From positions 434,001 to 498,000 of the forward strand of contig DAOPQC010000003.1 in assembly GCA_035358815.1 (NCBI GenBank): DNA of 64,000 bases. Reading direction: 5' to 3'. Each line of letters starts with the position of its first letter. Within the stretch, counting starts at the first letter, position 1. Below are positions 27,902-35,866 of this stretch, piece by piece. The notes beneath the pieces were generated by a model, which was given only the letters and a program-made list of their open reading frames with translations, ran no database searches and was not told where the DNA came from. The translations under genes and the position numbers were made by a program. Source of the DNA: Thermoanaerobaculales bacterium (GTDB lineage: Bacteria > Acidobacteriota > Thermoanaerobaculia > Thermoanaerobaculales > Sulfomarinibacteraceae).

Positions 27902-29230
27902 TCACTTCCCGATGCAGAACGAGCCGAAGACCTCGTCGAGAAGGTCCTCGGTGGCGACCTCGCCGAGCAGCTCGCCGAGCTCCCGCACCGCCCAGCGCAG
28001 GCTCTCGGCACCGAGCTCGGGATGGTCCAGGTCGCACGCTATGAGCTCGTCTGCGGCCCGCTCGAGGGCCCGCCGGTGGCGGCGCGAGATCGCCACCTCG
28101 CCCCCCAGGTCGGGCACCTTGCCGGCGACCGTCTCGGCCAGCGTCGCCCGCAGCCGATCGACGCCGGCGCCGGTCGCACAGGACACCGGCAGGCGGTCTC
28201 CGGGCGCCGCGTGGGGCAGGTCGGCCTTGGACAGCACGCGGATCGTGGTGCCCTCCTCGGCGGGGGCAGGCGGCGGCGTCCCGCCGTCAGCCGGAGACAG
28301 CTCGAGGATCACCGTTGCCGACGCGGCCGCGGCCCGCGCCCGCCGCACCCCCTCCACCTCGACCGGATCCGCGGCCTCGTGGAGCCCGGCGGTGTCGACC
28401 AGGGTCACCCGCAGGCCCGCGATCTCGAGCTCGGCCTCGAGAAGGTCGCGCGTGGTCCCCGGATGGGGCGCGACGATCGCTCTCTCGGTGCCGAGTAAAG
28501 TATTGAAAAGAGTTGATTTACCGGAGTTTGGCGGGCCCACGATGACGACTCGGACCCCGTCTCGGATCCGCTCCCCGGCGGCCGCGGTCGCGAGCAGCGA
28601 CGCCAGCCCGCTGCGGCACCGCTCGCGCCGCGACGCCAGCTCGGCGCGCTCCGGATCGACCCCCTGATCGGCGAAGTCGAGGGACGCCTCGAGCCGGGCC
28701 AGGAGCTCGACCAGATCGCCGCGCAGCCCGGCCAGGCGCTGCGACAGCGCGCCGCCGAGCTGCTCGCGGGCGTTGCGGGCCTGCCAGGCGGTCTCCGCCC
28801 TCACCAGGTCGCGCACCGCCTCGGCCTGGAGCAGGTCCATCTTGCCATTGGCCACCGCGCGCCGGGAGAACTCGCCGGGCGCGGCCGGCCGCGCGCCCGC
28901 CGCGATGCAGCGCTCGACCAGCGAGCCGACCACGAACGGAGAGCCGTGGACCGTCAGCTCGAGCATGTCCTCCCCGGTGTACGACCTCGGCGCGGCAAAG
29001 GCGATCGCCACCGCCTCCCCGCCGACCCCGTCGACGGCGACCAGCCGCGCCCGCCACGGCTGACTGAAATCGACCTTCGGGCTGATCTCGCCGGCGATCC
29101 GGCGCACGCCGGGTCCGCTCAGCCGGACCACCGCGAGCGCGGCCGGCCCGGGCGCGGTGGCGCGCGCCACGATCGTGTCAGCGCCCCCGGACAGGCCGGA
29201 TGACCACCCGCTTGAGGAAGCCTTCGCCAT
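27902..29230 (-). CDS. mnmE: tRNA modification GTPase MnmE (TrmE)
   Basis: K+-activated GTPase that works with MnmG, 442 residues. An N-terminal folate-binding domain (DTIVARATAPGPAALAVVRLSG) precedes a central helical domain with an inserted G domain: GPPNSGKSTLFN, DTAGLHEA and LSKADL. It ends in FCIGK, the invariant C-terminal CxGK motif. ATG at 29230 overlaps the jag 3' end by 53 bases; the first 17 residues (Ser/Gly-rich) are unusual, so the true start may be nearer DTIVAR. Confidence 0.95.
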   Translation of the reverse strand: MAKASSSGWSSGLSGGADTIVARATAPGPAALAVVRLSGPGVRRIAGEISPKVDFSQPWRARLVAVDGVGGEAVAIAFAAPRSYTGEDMLELTVHGSPFVVGSLVERCIAAGARPAAPGEFSRRAVANGKMDLLQAEAVRDLVRAETAWQARNAREQLGGALSQRLAGLRGDLVELLARLEASLDFADQGVDPERAELASRRERCRSGLASLLATAAAGERIRDGVRVVIVGPPNSGKSTLFNTLLGTERAIVAPHPGTTRDLLEAELEIAGLRVTLVDTAGLHEAADPVEVEGVRRARAAAASATVILELSPADGGTPPPAPAEEGTTIRVLSKADLPHAAPGDRLPVSCATGAGVDRLRATLAETVAGKVPDLGGEVAISRRHRRALERAADELIACDLDHPELGAESLRWAVRELGELLGEVATEDLLDEVFGSFCIGK

Positions 29231-29777
29231 CGGAAAAAGTCTCCACCCCGGGGTCGTCGGCCAGCGCGAGGTGGATCTCTCGCCGCGCGGCCGGGGTCAA
29301 GGGGCCGAGCACGACCTGCGAGCGCGTGCGCACCGCCTCGTCGGCGGCCGACTCGGCGCGCTCGCGCAGCTGCTGGGCGCGCCGGTCCTTGAAGCCCTGG
29401 GTGTCGAGGTGCACCGGCAGGTGGTGGCTGAAGCGACGGGTCAGGACCCGATTGCAGAGGTACTGCAGCGCGTCCAGGCCGCGGCCCCCGCTCCCGGTCA
29501 GCAGGTGGAGGTCCGAGCCCGTGAGCTCGCCGTCCAGCGACTCCCCGCCGAGCTCGAGCCGCACCGAGACGTCGAGCTCGCCGGCGCGGAAGGTCTCGGA
29601 CAGGAACAGGCCCAGCACCGCGACCGGGTCGACCTCGGCGTAGAGCTCGACCCCGTTCCCGCCGCCCTCTGCGAGCACCTCGTAGCGCAGCTCGCCGACC
29701 CGCGCGCGCAGCTCGGCGCAGGCGGCGGTCAGCGCCTCGTCCAGGTTGGATCCGCGGAAGCTCCCTGCGGCCGTCAC
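29178..29777 (-). CDS. jag: Jag/KhpB-like RNA-binding protein (KH and R3H domains)
   Basis: A 199-residue protein. An N-terminal Jag-like segment (FRGSNLDEALTAACAELRAR) is followed by a KH-like region (GRGLDALQYLCNRVL) and a C-terminal R3H domain with RREIH. Known homologues bind RNA and affect cell division or envelope growth. The GTG at 29777 overlaps the yidC stop by four bases (GTGA), showing coupling with the membrane insertase. The 3' end overlaps mnmE. Confidence 0.93.
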   Translation of the reverse strand: MTAAGSFRGSNLDEALTAACAELRARVGELRYEVLAEGGGNGVELYAEVDPVAVLGLFLSETFRAGELDVSVRLELGGESLDGELTGSDLHLLTGSGGRGLDALQYLCNRVLTRRFSHHLPVHLDTQGFKDRRAQQLRERAESAADEAVRTRSQVVLGPLTPAARREIHLALADDPGVETFSDGEGFLKRVVIRPVRGR

Positions 29778-31423
29778 TGCTGGGTGTCCTTTCCCTGGCG
29801 CGCCCGCCCGCCGCCCTTGCCGCGCTCGCCGAGCAGCCGGAAGGTCACCTCCTGCTGGACGATCGTGAGCACGTTGTTGGTCAGCCAGTACAGCACGAGG
29901 CCGGACGGGAACTGCAGGAACATGAAACCGAAGATGAACGGCAGCAGGCGCATGATGCGCTGCTGCTGGGGGTCGCCGACCTGCGGCGCGAGCCGCTGCT
30001 GCAGCCACATCGTCGCGGTCATCAGGATCGGCGTGATGTAGTAGGGGTCCTTCGCCGAGAGGTCCTGGATCCAGCCGAAGAAGGGCGCGTGGCGCAGCTC
30101 GATCGCCTGCAGGAAGAGCTTGTACAGCGCCCACAGGATGGGCAGCTGCACCAGCATCGGCAGGCAGCCTCCCATCGGGTTGACGCCCTCCTCCTTGTAG
30201 AGCGCCATCATCTCCTGGTTCATCTTGGCCCGCGCCTGGGGGTCGCCCTTCTTCTTCTTGTAGCGGGCCTGAAGCTCCTTGACCTTGGGCTGCAGCTTCT
30301 GCATCCGCCGCATCGACACCGTCGACGAGTGCATCAGCGGGAAGAGCAGGATCCGGATCGCCAGCGTCAGCAGCACGATCGCGAACCCGTAGTTGCCGAC
30401 GACCCCGTAGATCCAGCGCAGCACCTTGAGGAACAGCACCGAGATCGGGCCGAACAGGCCGAAGTCGAGGGTGCGCTCGATGCCGCCGCCGATCGCGTGC
30501 AGCAGGTCGTACTCCTTGGGCGCTCCCAGCAGCTGCCCCTCGAGCGTGCCGCCGGCCGGGGTGAGCAGCACCTGCAGCACCTGGCCCGCAACCGGCTTGC
30601 CGTCGCCGTCAAGGCTGGAGGTCTCGAGCACCTCGACCCGCAGCTCGGCGATCGCCGTCCGGGGCCGCAGGACAGACAGGAAGTAGGCATCCTGGAAGCC
30701 TGCGAAGGAGACCTGCTGCGGCTCCACCACCAGCCCCTGCTTGGGCTTGCGGCGCTTCACGACCTCGATCCGGCCGTCGACGCCGACCACCGCGTCGCCC
30801 CACACCGCGAGCCGGCTGTCCCGCTCGGCGTCGCCGAGGTCGCGCAGCCCGGTCCCGACGCTGACCTGCGACGAGGACAGCTCGCCCTCGAGCTGGATGG
30901 TGACGTCGACCCCGTAGCCCGACTCGGGCACGCGCACCGTCTTGACCACCGCGTTGCCCAGGCCGTCGGACCACCGCAAGGTGGCGGACCGGTCGTCGCG
31001 CTCGACGGCATACAGCCGCTCGTCGCGCGCGCCGCCGACCAGGAGCTGCAGCGGCAGCGTCCGGCGCGGGTGGTCGACGGTCTGGAGCAGGTCCAGCGGC
31101 TCCCCCTCGTCGCCCTGGTAGCGGGCCAGCTGAAAGCGGGTGATCGCGGCACCGCGGTTGCTCAGCTCGACCACCATCTCGTCGTTGGCGAGCTGCACCG
31201 TTTCCTCGGCCGTGGCAGCGATGGCCGGGGCCGACCCGGCCGCTGCCGCCGGCTCGAGCTCGACCGCCGCCTCGGCCGCGGCGGCCGGCTGTTCCGGCGC
31301 GACCTCCTCGACGGCCCGCTCCGGAAGCGCCGGACGGGGCGGCTGCTCGGGCGGGAACAGCACCGACCACACGGCGAAGATCACCGCCGACACCACGAAC
31401 GCCAGGAGAAGACGCTTTTCCAT
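29774..31423 (-). CDS. yidC: Membrane protein insertase YidC (Oxa1 family)
   Basis: Inner-membrane insertase of 549 residues with the Gram-negative architecture. TM1 is at about residues 4-20 (LLLAFVVSAVIFAVWSVLF), a large periplasmic beta domain spans about 60-310, then the conserved insertase core with GIVVGNYGFAIVLLTLAIRILLFP-like helices, MRRMQKLQPKVKELQ and NPMGGCLPMLVQLPILWALY. The C-terminal tail is basic. ATG at 31423 chosen because TM1 follows directly; a GTG nine codons upstream is possible. No yidD gene lies between it and rnpA. Confidence 0.96.
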   Translation of the reverse strand: MEKRLLLAFVVSAVIFAVWSVLFPPEQPPRPALPERAVEEVAPEQPAAAAEAAVELEPAAAAGSAPAIAATAEETVQLANDEMVVELSNRGAAITRFQLARYQGDEGEPLDLLQTVDHPRRTLPLQLLVGGARDERLYAVERDDRSATLRWSDGLGNAVVKTVRVPESGYGVDVTIQLEGELSSSQVSVGTGLRDLGDAERDSRLAVWGDAVVGVDGRIEVVKRRKPKQGLVVEPQQVSFAGFQDAYFLSVLRPRTAIAELRVEVLETSSLDGDGKPVAGQVLQVLLTPAGGTLEGQLLGAPKEYDLLHAIGGGIERTLDFGLFGPISVLFLKVLRWIYGVVGNYGFAIVLLTLAIRILLFPLMHSSTVSMRRMQKLQPKVKELQARYKKKKGDPQARAKMNQEMMALYKEEGVNPMGGCLPMLVQLPILWALYKLFLQAIELRHAPFFGWIQDLSAKDPYYITPILMTATMWLQQRLAPQVGDPQQQRIMRLLPFIFGFMFLQFPSGLVLYWLTNNVLTIVQQEVTFRLLGERGKGGGRARQGKDTQQ

Positions 31424-31472
31424 CGTGTCCCCGGAAGCCCCCGCTGTCACCCGCTCCGCCGCCGGCCGCCTC

Positions 31473-31883
31473 TCAGGTCCCGGTCAGCCGCTCCCTCAAC
31501 CTCTCCACGCACCGCCGGTAGTCGCGCTGCAGCTCGTCCCACGGCGCGTCCGCGCAACCCCGACGCGCGTTGATCACCAGATCCACATCCCGGCCGCCCA
31601 GGCCGCCCGGGTCGAGCCGGGCCAGCTCGCGGAGTCGCCGTTTGGCGCGGGCGCGGATCACCGCATTGCCGATCCGCCGCGAGGCGGTCACCCCCAGCCG
31701 TCGCCCGATCGGCCCCCCCTCGGGGCGCGCCCACGCGAACACCACCATGAACCGCCCGGATGCCCGGATCCCTCGCTCGTACGCTCGTTGAAACTCGCCC
31801 CGGCGACGCAGACGTTCGCTGCGGGGCAGGCGCAGCCGGCGCTCACACGGACAGGCGCTTGCGGCCCTTCCGACGCCGAGCAT
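31473..31883 (-). CDS. rnpA: Ribonuclease P protein component
   Basis: Protein subunit of RNase P, 136 residues, very basic. Core features are RRGEFQRAYERG and the RNR-type segment GVTASRRIGNAVIRARAKRRLRE. The only ATG in frame before the core is at 31883, inside rpmH, and it has GGAAGG six bases upstream. This gives a 41-base out-of-frame overlap with rpmH and an extra N-terminal extension (about 17 residues) before LPRSERL. Confidence 0.93.
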   Translation of the reverse strand: MLGVGRAASACPCERRLRLPRSERLRRRGEFQRAYERGIRASGRFMVVFAWARPEGGPIGRRLGVTASRRIGNAVIRARAKRRLRELARLDPGGLGGRDVDLVINARRGCADAPWDELQRDYRRCVERLRERLTGT

Positions 31884-31977
31884 TCAGAACCTTCCGCCCA
31901 GCCTTCGCGCGCATCCGAACGCGGAATCCATGCGTCTTCTTCCGGCGCCTGTTGTTCGGCTGAAATGTCCTCTTCAT
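31843..31977 (-). CDS. rpmH: Ribosomal protein bL34
   Basis: A 44-residue ribosomal protein of the large subunit: MKRTFQPNNRRRKKTHGFRV, then RMRAKAGRKVLNARRRKGRKRLSV. It is a full-length match to the family. It heads the leftward rpmH-rnpA-yidC-jag-mnmE-mnmG-rsmG-parA-parB series and is divergent from dnaA across 110 bases. The rnpA start codon lies within it. Confidence 0.98.
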   Translation of the reverse strand: MKRTFQPNNRRRKKTHGFRVRMRAKAGRKVLNARRRKGRKRLSV

Positions 31978-32042
31978 CGTGTCCTCACGCTTCCCTAAAT
32001 CGCGGGCGGGTCACGATATCGCAGCCGAGCCTGCAGTGTCAA

Positions 32043-32064
32043 GGCAGCCGCTACACATCGGCTG
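32043..32064. other. Inverted repeat in the rpmH-dnaA spacer
   Basis: GCAGCCG (32043-32049) and CGGCTGC (32058-32064) pair across CTACACAT in the divergent rpmH/dnaA intergenic region. It could be a regulatory operator or a cruciform near the dnaA promoter. No known binding-site consensus is matched. Confidence 0.4.
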
Positions 32065-32075
32065 CCCGGCTATGC

Positions 32076-32081
32076 TAGCGT
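32076..32081 (+). promoter_or_regulatory. Possible -10 of dnaA (leaderless)
   Basis: TAGCGT ends six bases before the dnaA ATG, and no Shine-Dalgarno sequence precedes dnaA. TATGCT at 32071-32076 is an overlapping alternative -10 that would leave a five-base leader. Confidence 0.4.
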
Positions 32082-32087
32082 AGACCG

Positions 32088-33392
32088 ATGGAGCGCTGGA
32101 AGGAGCTGCAGCCGCATCTCCAGAAGATGCTGGGGGAGGACGAGTACGCGACCTGGATCGGCCCCCTGCGGGTGGTCGCGAGCAACGAGCGGTCGCTGAC
32201 GCTGTCCTCGGACAACTCGATCGTGACCGATTGGGTGCGCGACCACCTGCTCTCCGACATCGAGACCGTGGCCCGCGGCCACTTCGGACCCGCCTACCGG
32301 ATCGAGATCGCCGCCACGGCGGGCGGCGGGGCCAAGCGGTCGAGCGCCGCGGCCGCGGCGCCCTTCGCCACCCACCCGATCCACCCCGCCTTCACCTTCG
32401 ACCGGTTCGTGGTCGGACCCTCCAACCAGTTCGCGACCGCGGCGGCGGAGGCGGTCGCCGATCGCCCGGGCGAGGCCTACAACCCGCTCTACATCTACGG
32501 CGGCTCCGGCCTCGGCAAGACCCATCTCCTGCACGCCATCGCCCACCGGGTCGATGAGCGCTACAAGCGCCGCAAGACCAAGCTCAAGGTCGTCTACATG
32601 ACCACCGAGCAGTTCGTCAACGAGCTGATCAACTGCATCCGGCGCAAGCAGATGGAGCTGTTCCGCCAGACCTTCCGCGGGGTCGACATCCTGCTCCTCG
32701 ACGACATCCAGTTCATCGCCGGCAAGGAGCAGACCCAGCAGGAGTTCTTCCACACCTTCAACACCCTGCAGTCGACCGGCCGCCAGGTCGTGTTCACCTC
32801 CGATGCGAGGCCGGCCGACATCCCCGGCCTCGAGGAGCGCCTGCGCTCGCGCTTCCTGCAGGGTCTGATCGCGGACATCCAGCCGCCGGACCTCGAGACC
32901 CGCTGCGCGATCCTCCGCGAGAAGGCGCGCGCCATCGGCTGGGAGCTGCCCGAGGACGTGGTGCTGTTCATCGCGCGCCGCGTTCAGAAGAACGTCCGCG
33001 AGCTCGAGGGCTACCTCAACCGCACCATCGCCTACGCCCAGCTGAAGAACACCCGGATCACCGTCGACGTGGTGCGGATGGCGCTGTTCGAGCTGATGCC
33101 CGATCAGCGCCAGACCTCTCCCGGCGACATCATCCGTTTCGTCGCCCAGCACTACGGCATCCGCGTCGCCGACCTCAAGGGCCGCTCCAACCGGCGCTCG
33201 ATCGCGCTGCCCCGCCAGGTCGCCATGTACCTGATCCGCGACATCCTCGAGCTCAGCTTTCCCGAGATCGGCAAGATCTTCGCGAAGCACCACTCGACCG
33301 CGATGTACGCGGTCGACATCATCCAGAAGATGCGCCAGTCCAATCCCGACTTCGACGCCACCCTGACCGCATTCCGCGACCACTTCGGCTGA
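32088..33392 (+). CDS. dnaA: Chromosomal replication initiator protein DnaA
   Basis: Replication initiator, 434 residues. Domain I is short (residues 1-80, WKELQPHLQKMLGEDEYATW), followed by an alanine-rich linker (81-100), the AAA+ domain with Walker A GGSGLGKT (138-145) and Walker B ILLLDDIQF, and C-terminal domain IV with the signature KHHSTAMYAVDII near 405. No ribosome-binding site precedes the ATG. Divergent from rpmH and followed by a cluster of DnaA-box-like motifs, the usual origin layout. Confidence 0.98.
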   Translation: MERWKELQPHLQKMLGEDEYATWIGPLRVVASNERSLTLSSDNSIVTDWVRDHLLSDIETVARGHFGPAYRIEIAATAGGGAKRSSAAAAAPFATHPIHPAFTFDRFVVGPSNQFATAAAEAVADRPGEAYNPLYIYGGSGLGKTHLLHAIAHRVDERYKRRKTKLKVVYMTTEQFVNELINCIRRKQMELFRQTFRGVDILLLDDIQFIAGKEQTQQEFFHTFNTLQSTGRQVVFTSDARPADIPGLEERLRSRFLQGLIADIQPPDLETRCAILREKARAIGWELPEDVVLFIARRVQKNVRELEGYLNRTIAYAQLKNTRITVDVVRMALFELMPDQRQTSPGDIIRFVAQHYGIRVADLKGRSNRRSIALPRQVAMYLIRDILELSFPEIGKIFAKHHSTAMYAVDIIQKMRQSNPDFDATLTAFRDHFG

Positions 33393-33630
33393 AGCCTGCG
33401 GATCGGCCTGGGCAGATCCTGTGGAAAAGCTCGCGGCCGCCTGTGGAGGAGCTGTGAGTTCCACAGCCGCCCACAGCAGGTCCACACCGCACTCCGCAGC
33501 TCGGCCATCTCCGATCCAGCTGCAGCGATTGAAGATCCACCGTTTTCTCGCAGCCTCCACAGGCTCGACGGTGAAGACGATTGTGTGCTAGATTACGAGT
33601 CGTCCTTAGTCGTGGACGAAAGGATCCCCA
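33393..33630. other. Candidate chromosome origin (oriC) between dnaA and dnaN
   Basis: Within 142 bases there are six TGTGG-cored motifs resembling DnaA boxes (TGTGGATAA-type): plus strand at 33420-33428 (TGTGGAAAA, one mismatch to the consensus) and 33442-33450; minus strand at 33457-33465, 33467-33475, 33478-33486 and 33553-33561. A relatively AT-rich stretch follows around 33580-33600. Gene orientation switches at this locus and parAB/parS lie nearby. Function is inferred. Confidence 0.65.
33565..33594 (+). promoter_or_regulatory. Predicted dnaN promoter
   Basis: TCGACG (33565-33570), 18 bases, then TAGATT (33589-33594) preceded by TGC, giving an extended -10. It leaves a leader of about 30 bases before the dnaN ATG. 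The candidate also lies at the right edge of the DnaA-box cluster. Confidence 0.45.
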
Positions 33631-34734
33631 ATGGAACTCAAGCTGCAGCGAAGTCTCGTGCTCCAAGAGCTTTCCATACTGCAGGGCGTGGTCGAGCACC
33701 GAACCACGATTCCGATCCTTTCGAGCATTCTGACCGAGACGGCCGACGACGGCCTGCGCATGGTGGCGACCGACCTCGACATGACGATCATGACCCGCTG
33801 CCCGGCCACCATCCAGGGCGGCGGCCGCCTCACCCTGGAGAGCAAGGTCTTCCAGAATCTGGTTCGCAACCTGCCCGAGGAGGACTTCGTGCTCCGCCAG
33901 GCGGGCGACTCGGTCGAGATCGAGTGCGGGCGGTTCCACTCGCGGATGTCGATCGCCGACGCCGACGAGTACCCCACCATCCCGGAGGTCCCGGATGGGG
34001 GAGACTACGGGCTTCCCCTCGAGCTCTTCCAGCTGATGCTCGACCGGGTGGCATTCGCGATCACCAAGGACGACCCGAAGTTCCAGCTCAACGGGGCGCT
34101 CGTCAAGCTGATCCCGGGCGAGGTCGAGATCGCGGCCACCGACGGCCACCGGCTGGCGGTGGTGCGGGCCAACGCGCCCGAGGGCACGCCGCCCTTCGAG
34201 CAGCAGCTGTTCCCGCGCAAGCTGCTGACCGAGTTCGCGCGCTTCTCGGACGCGCGGGTGCTGCTGTCGGCGGGGGAGAACCACCTCGGCTTCCGGATGG
34301 GCGAGCGGACGCTGGTGTCGCGGATCGTCGAGCTGCGCTTTCCGCAGTACGAGCGGGTCATCGTCCGCGACAACCCCAACCGGGTGCGCATCGATCGCCG
34401 CGAGCTGCTGGCCTCGCTGCGGCGGGTCAGCCTGATGGCCCACGAGAAGGCGCGCGGCGTCAGGTTCCGGCTCGATCCCGCGGGCGAGCTGACCCTGGCC
34501 TCGATCGGGTACGAGCGGGGCAGCGCCGAGGAGACGCTGGGCGTCAGCTATCAGGGCGACAGCCTCGAGATCGCCCTCAACGCCGCCTACATGATGGATG
34601 TGCTCCAGGTCCTCGAGTGCCCGGCGATCGAGCTCCAGCTGCGCGACGCCAACTCCCAGACCGTGCTGGTCCCGGTCGAGGACGATCCCAGGCTCGAGGA
34701 GTACATCTACGTCCTCATGCCGATGAGGCTGTGA
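33631..34734 (+). CDS. dnaN: DNA polymerase III beta subunit (sliding clamp)
   Basis: Dimeric ring clamp of 367 residues with three related domains. It begins MELKLQRSLVLQELSILQGV and includes RTTIPILSSILTET, TDGHRLAVVRA and the C-terminal YVLMPMRL motif near the protein-binding pocket. AAAGGA lies eight bases before the ATG. First gene of dnaN-recF-gyrB-gyrA. Confidence 0.98.
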   Translation: MELKLQRSLVLQELSILQGVVEHRTTIPILSSILTETADDGLRMVATDLDMTIMTRCPATIQGGGRLTLESKVFQNLVRNLPEEDFVLRQAGDSVEIECGRFHSRMSIADADEYPTIPEVPDGGDYGLPLELFQLMLDRVAFAITKDDPKFQLNGALVKLIPGEVEIAATDGHRLAVVRANAPEGTPPFEQQLFPRKLLTEFARFSDARVLLSAGENHLGFRMGERTLVSRIVELRFPQYERVIVRDNPNRVRIDRRELLASLRRVSLMAHEKARGVRFRLDPAGELTLASIGYERGSAEETLGVSYQGDSLEIALNAAYMMDVLQVLECPAIELQLRDANSQTVLVPVEDDPRLEEYIYVLMPMRL

Positions 34735-34740
34735 TCGCGG

Positions 34741-35862
34741 TTGCTGATCCGCGCCCTGACCGCCCGGTCCTTCCGGAACCTGGGGGAGACCACGGCGCGC
34801 TTCGCGGCCGGCGTCAACCTGATCGTCGGCGGCAACGGCGAGGGCAAGACCAACCTTCTCGAGGCGGTGTCGGTGCTCGCCAACCTGCGCTCGTTCCGCA
34901 GCGCGCGCTGGAGCGCGGTCGCCCGCCATGACCACACCGGGTTCGCCCTGGCCGGAGAGGTCGAGGGAGGCCTGGGCAGCGTCCGCCTCGAGCAGGCGGT
35001 CGAGCTCGGCCCGCCGCTGCGGCGCCGCCTGCTGATCAACGGCGCGCCGGCGGCGGTCGAGCGCTACCTGTCGCTGTGTCCGGTCACGGCCATGACCGCG
35101 GCCGACGGCGAGCTGGTGGTGGGACCGCCGGCGGCGCGGCGGGCGCTCCTCGATCGGCTCACCTTCCTGATGGCGCCCTCCGCCCTGGAGACGATCCGCT
35201 GCTTCCAGCGCACGCTGCGGCAGCGCAACGCCGGCCTTGCCGGGGGCTCGAGCGAGCGCGAGCTGGACGCCTGGGACGACGGGCTGGCACGGGCGGCCGC
35301 CGCGCTCGTGGTGCGGCGGCGGCGGGGGCTGGCTGCGCTGACCGGCGCCTTCCAGGAGGCCTACGGCGCGCTGCGGGGCGCGGCCTTCCCGGCGATCGAG
35401 CTCGGCTACCGCGCGGAGCCCTGGCTGAGTGAGTCGGAATCGACCCCGGAAGTGGAAGAATCGTACCGAAAACGGTATAATGAAGCCCGGGTTCGTGACC
35501 GCCGGGCGGGCCACACCCAGGAAGGGCCGCACCGCCATGACCTGCGCATCGTCGCGGAGGATCGGCCAGCCAGGGAGGTCCTGAGTTCAGGCCAGATCAA
35601 GGTCGTGGCTGCCGCCCTCCGACTGGCAACAGTCATTCACGTGGAAAGAGAACGGGGAGAGCCGCTCCCGGTGATGGTTGATGATGTCGACGCGGAGCTC
35701 GATCGCGAGGTGTTCGCCCGGTTGACCCGGGCCCTGTCGAGCGAACGCCAGCTGCTGCTGACCAGCGCTCACCCGGAGCTGGTCGCGCCAGCCTTCCCGG
35801 AGGCGCTCGTCCTGGAAATGGAGCGCGGCAGCTGCCGGCCCGGCGACGGCAGTGGAGATTGA
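34741..35862 (+). CDS. recF: DNA replication and repair protein RecF
   Basis: SMC-like ATPase that loads RecA at gaps, 373 residues. The N-terminus LLIRALTARSFRNLGET and Walker A GGNGEGKTNLLEA open the protein; TQEGPHRHDL and the signature LSSGQ (usually LSQGQ) precede VMVDDVDAELD. The start is TTG at 34741, six bases after dnaN, with no strong ribosome site, consistent with low or coupled translation. Around 35430-35500 the base composition drops and a TACCG-AAAA-CGGTATAAT stretch occurs. The gene reads through it without a frameshift. Confidence 0.95.
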   Translation: MLIRALTARSFRNLGETTARFAAGVNLIVGGNGEGKTNLLEAVSVLANLRSFRSARWSAVARHDHTGFALAGEVEGGLGSVRLEQAVELGPPLRRRLLINGAPAAVERYLSLCPVTAMTAADGELVVGPPAARRALLDRLTFLMAPSALETIRCFQRTLRQRNAGLAGGSSERELDAWDDGLARAAAALVVRRRRGLAALTGAFQEAYGALRGAAFPAIELGYRAEPWLSESESTPEVEESYRKRYNEARVRDRRAGHTQEGPHRHDLRIVAEDRPAREVLSSGQIKVVAAALRLATVIHVERERGEPLPVMVDDVDAELDREVFARLTRALSSERQLLLTSAHPELVAPAFPEALVLEMERGSCRPGDGSGD

Positions 35863-35866
35863 TCCG

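Noticed and set aside
31424..31472. yidD between rnpA and yidC
   Set aside because: The gap is only 49 bases and overlapping frames there do not show the YidD cysteine-rich pattern.
35630..35650. CACGTG-centred sequence in recF as a third parS
   Set aside because: Only about 11 of 16 positions match the parS consensus and the outer symmetry is lost.
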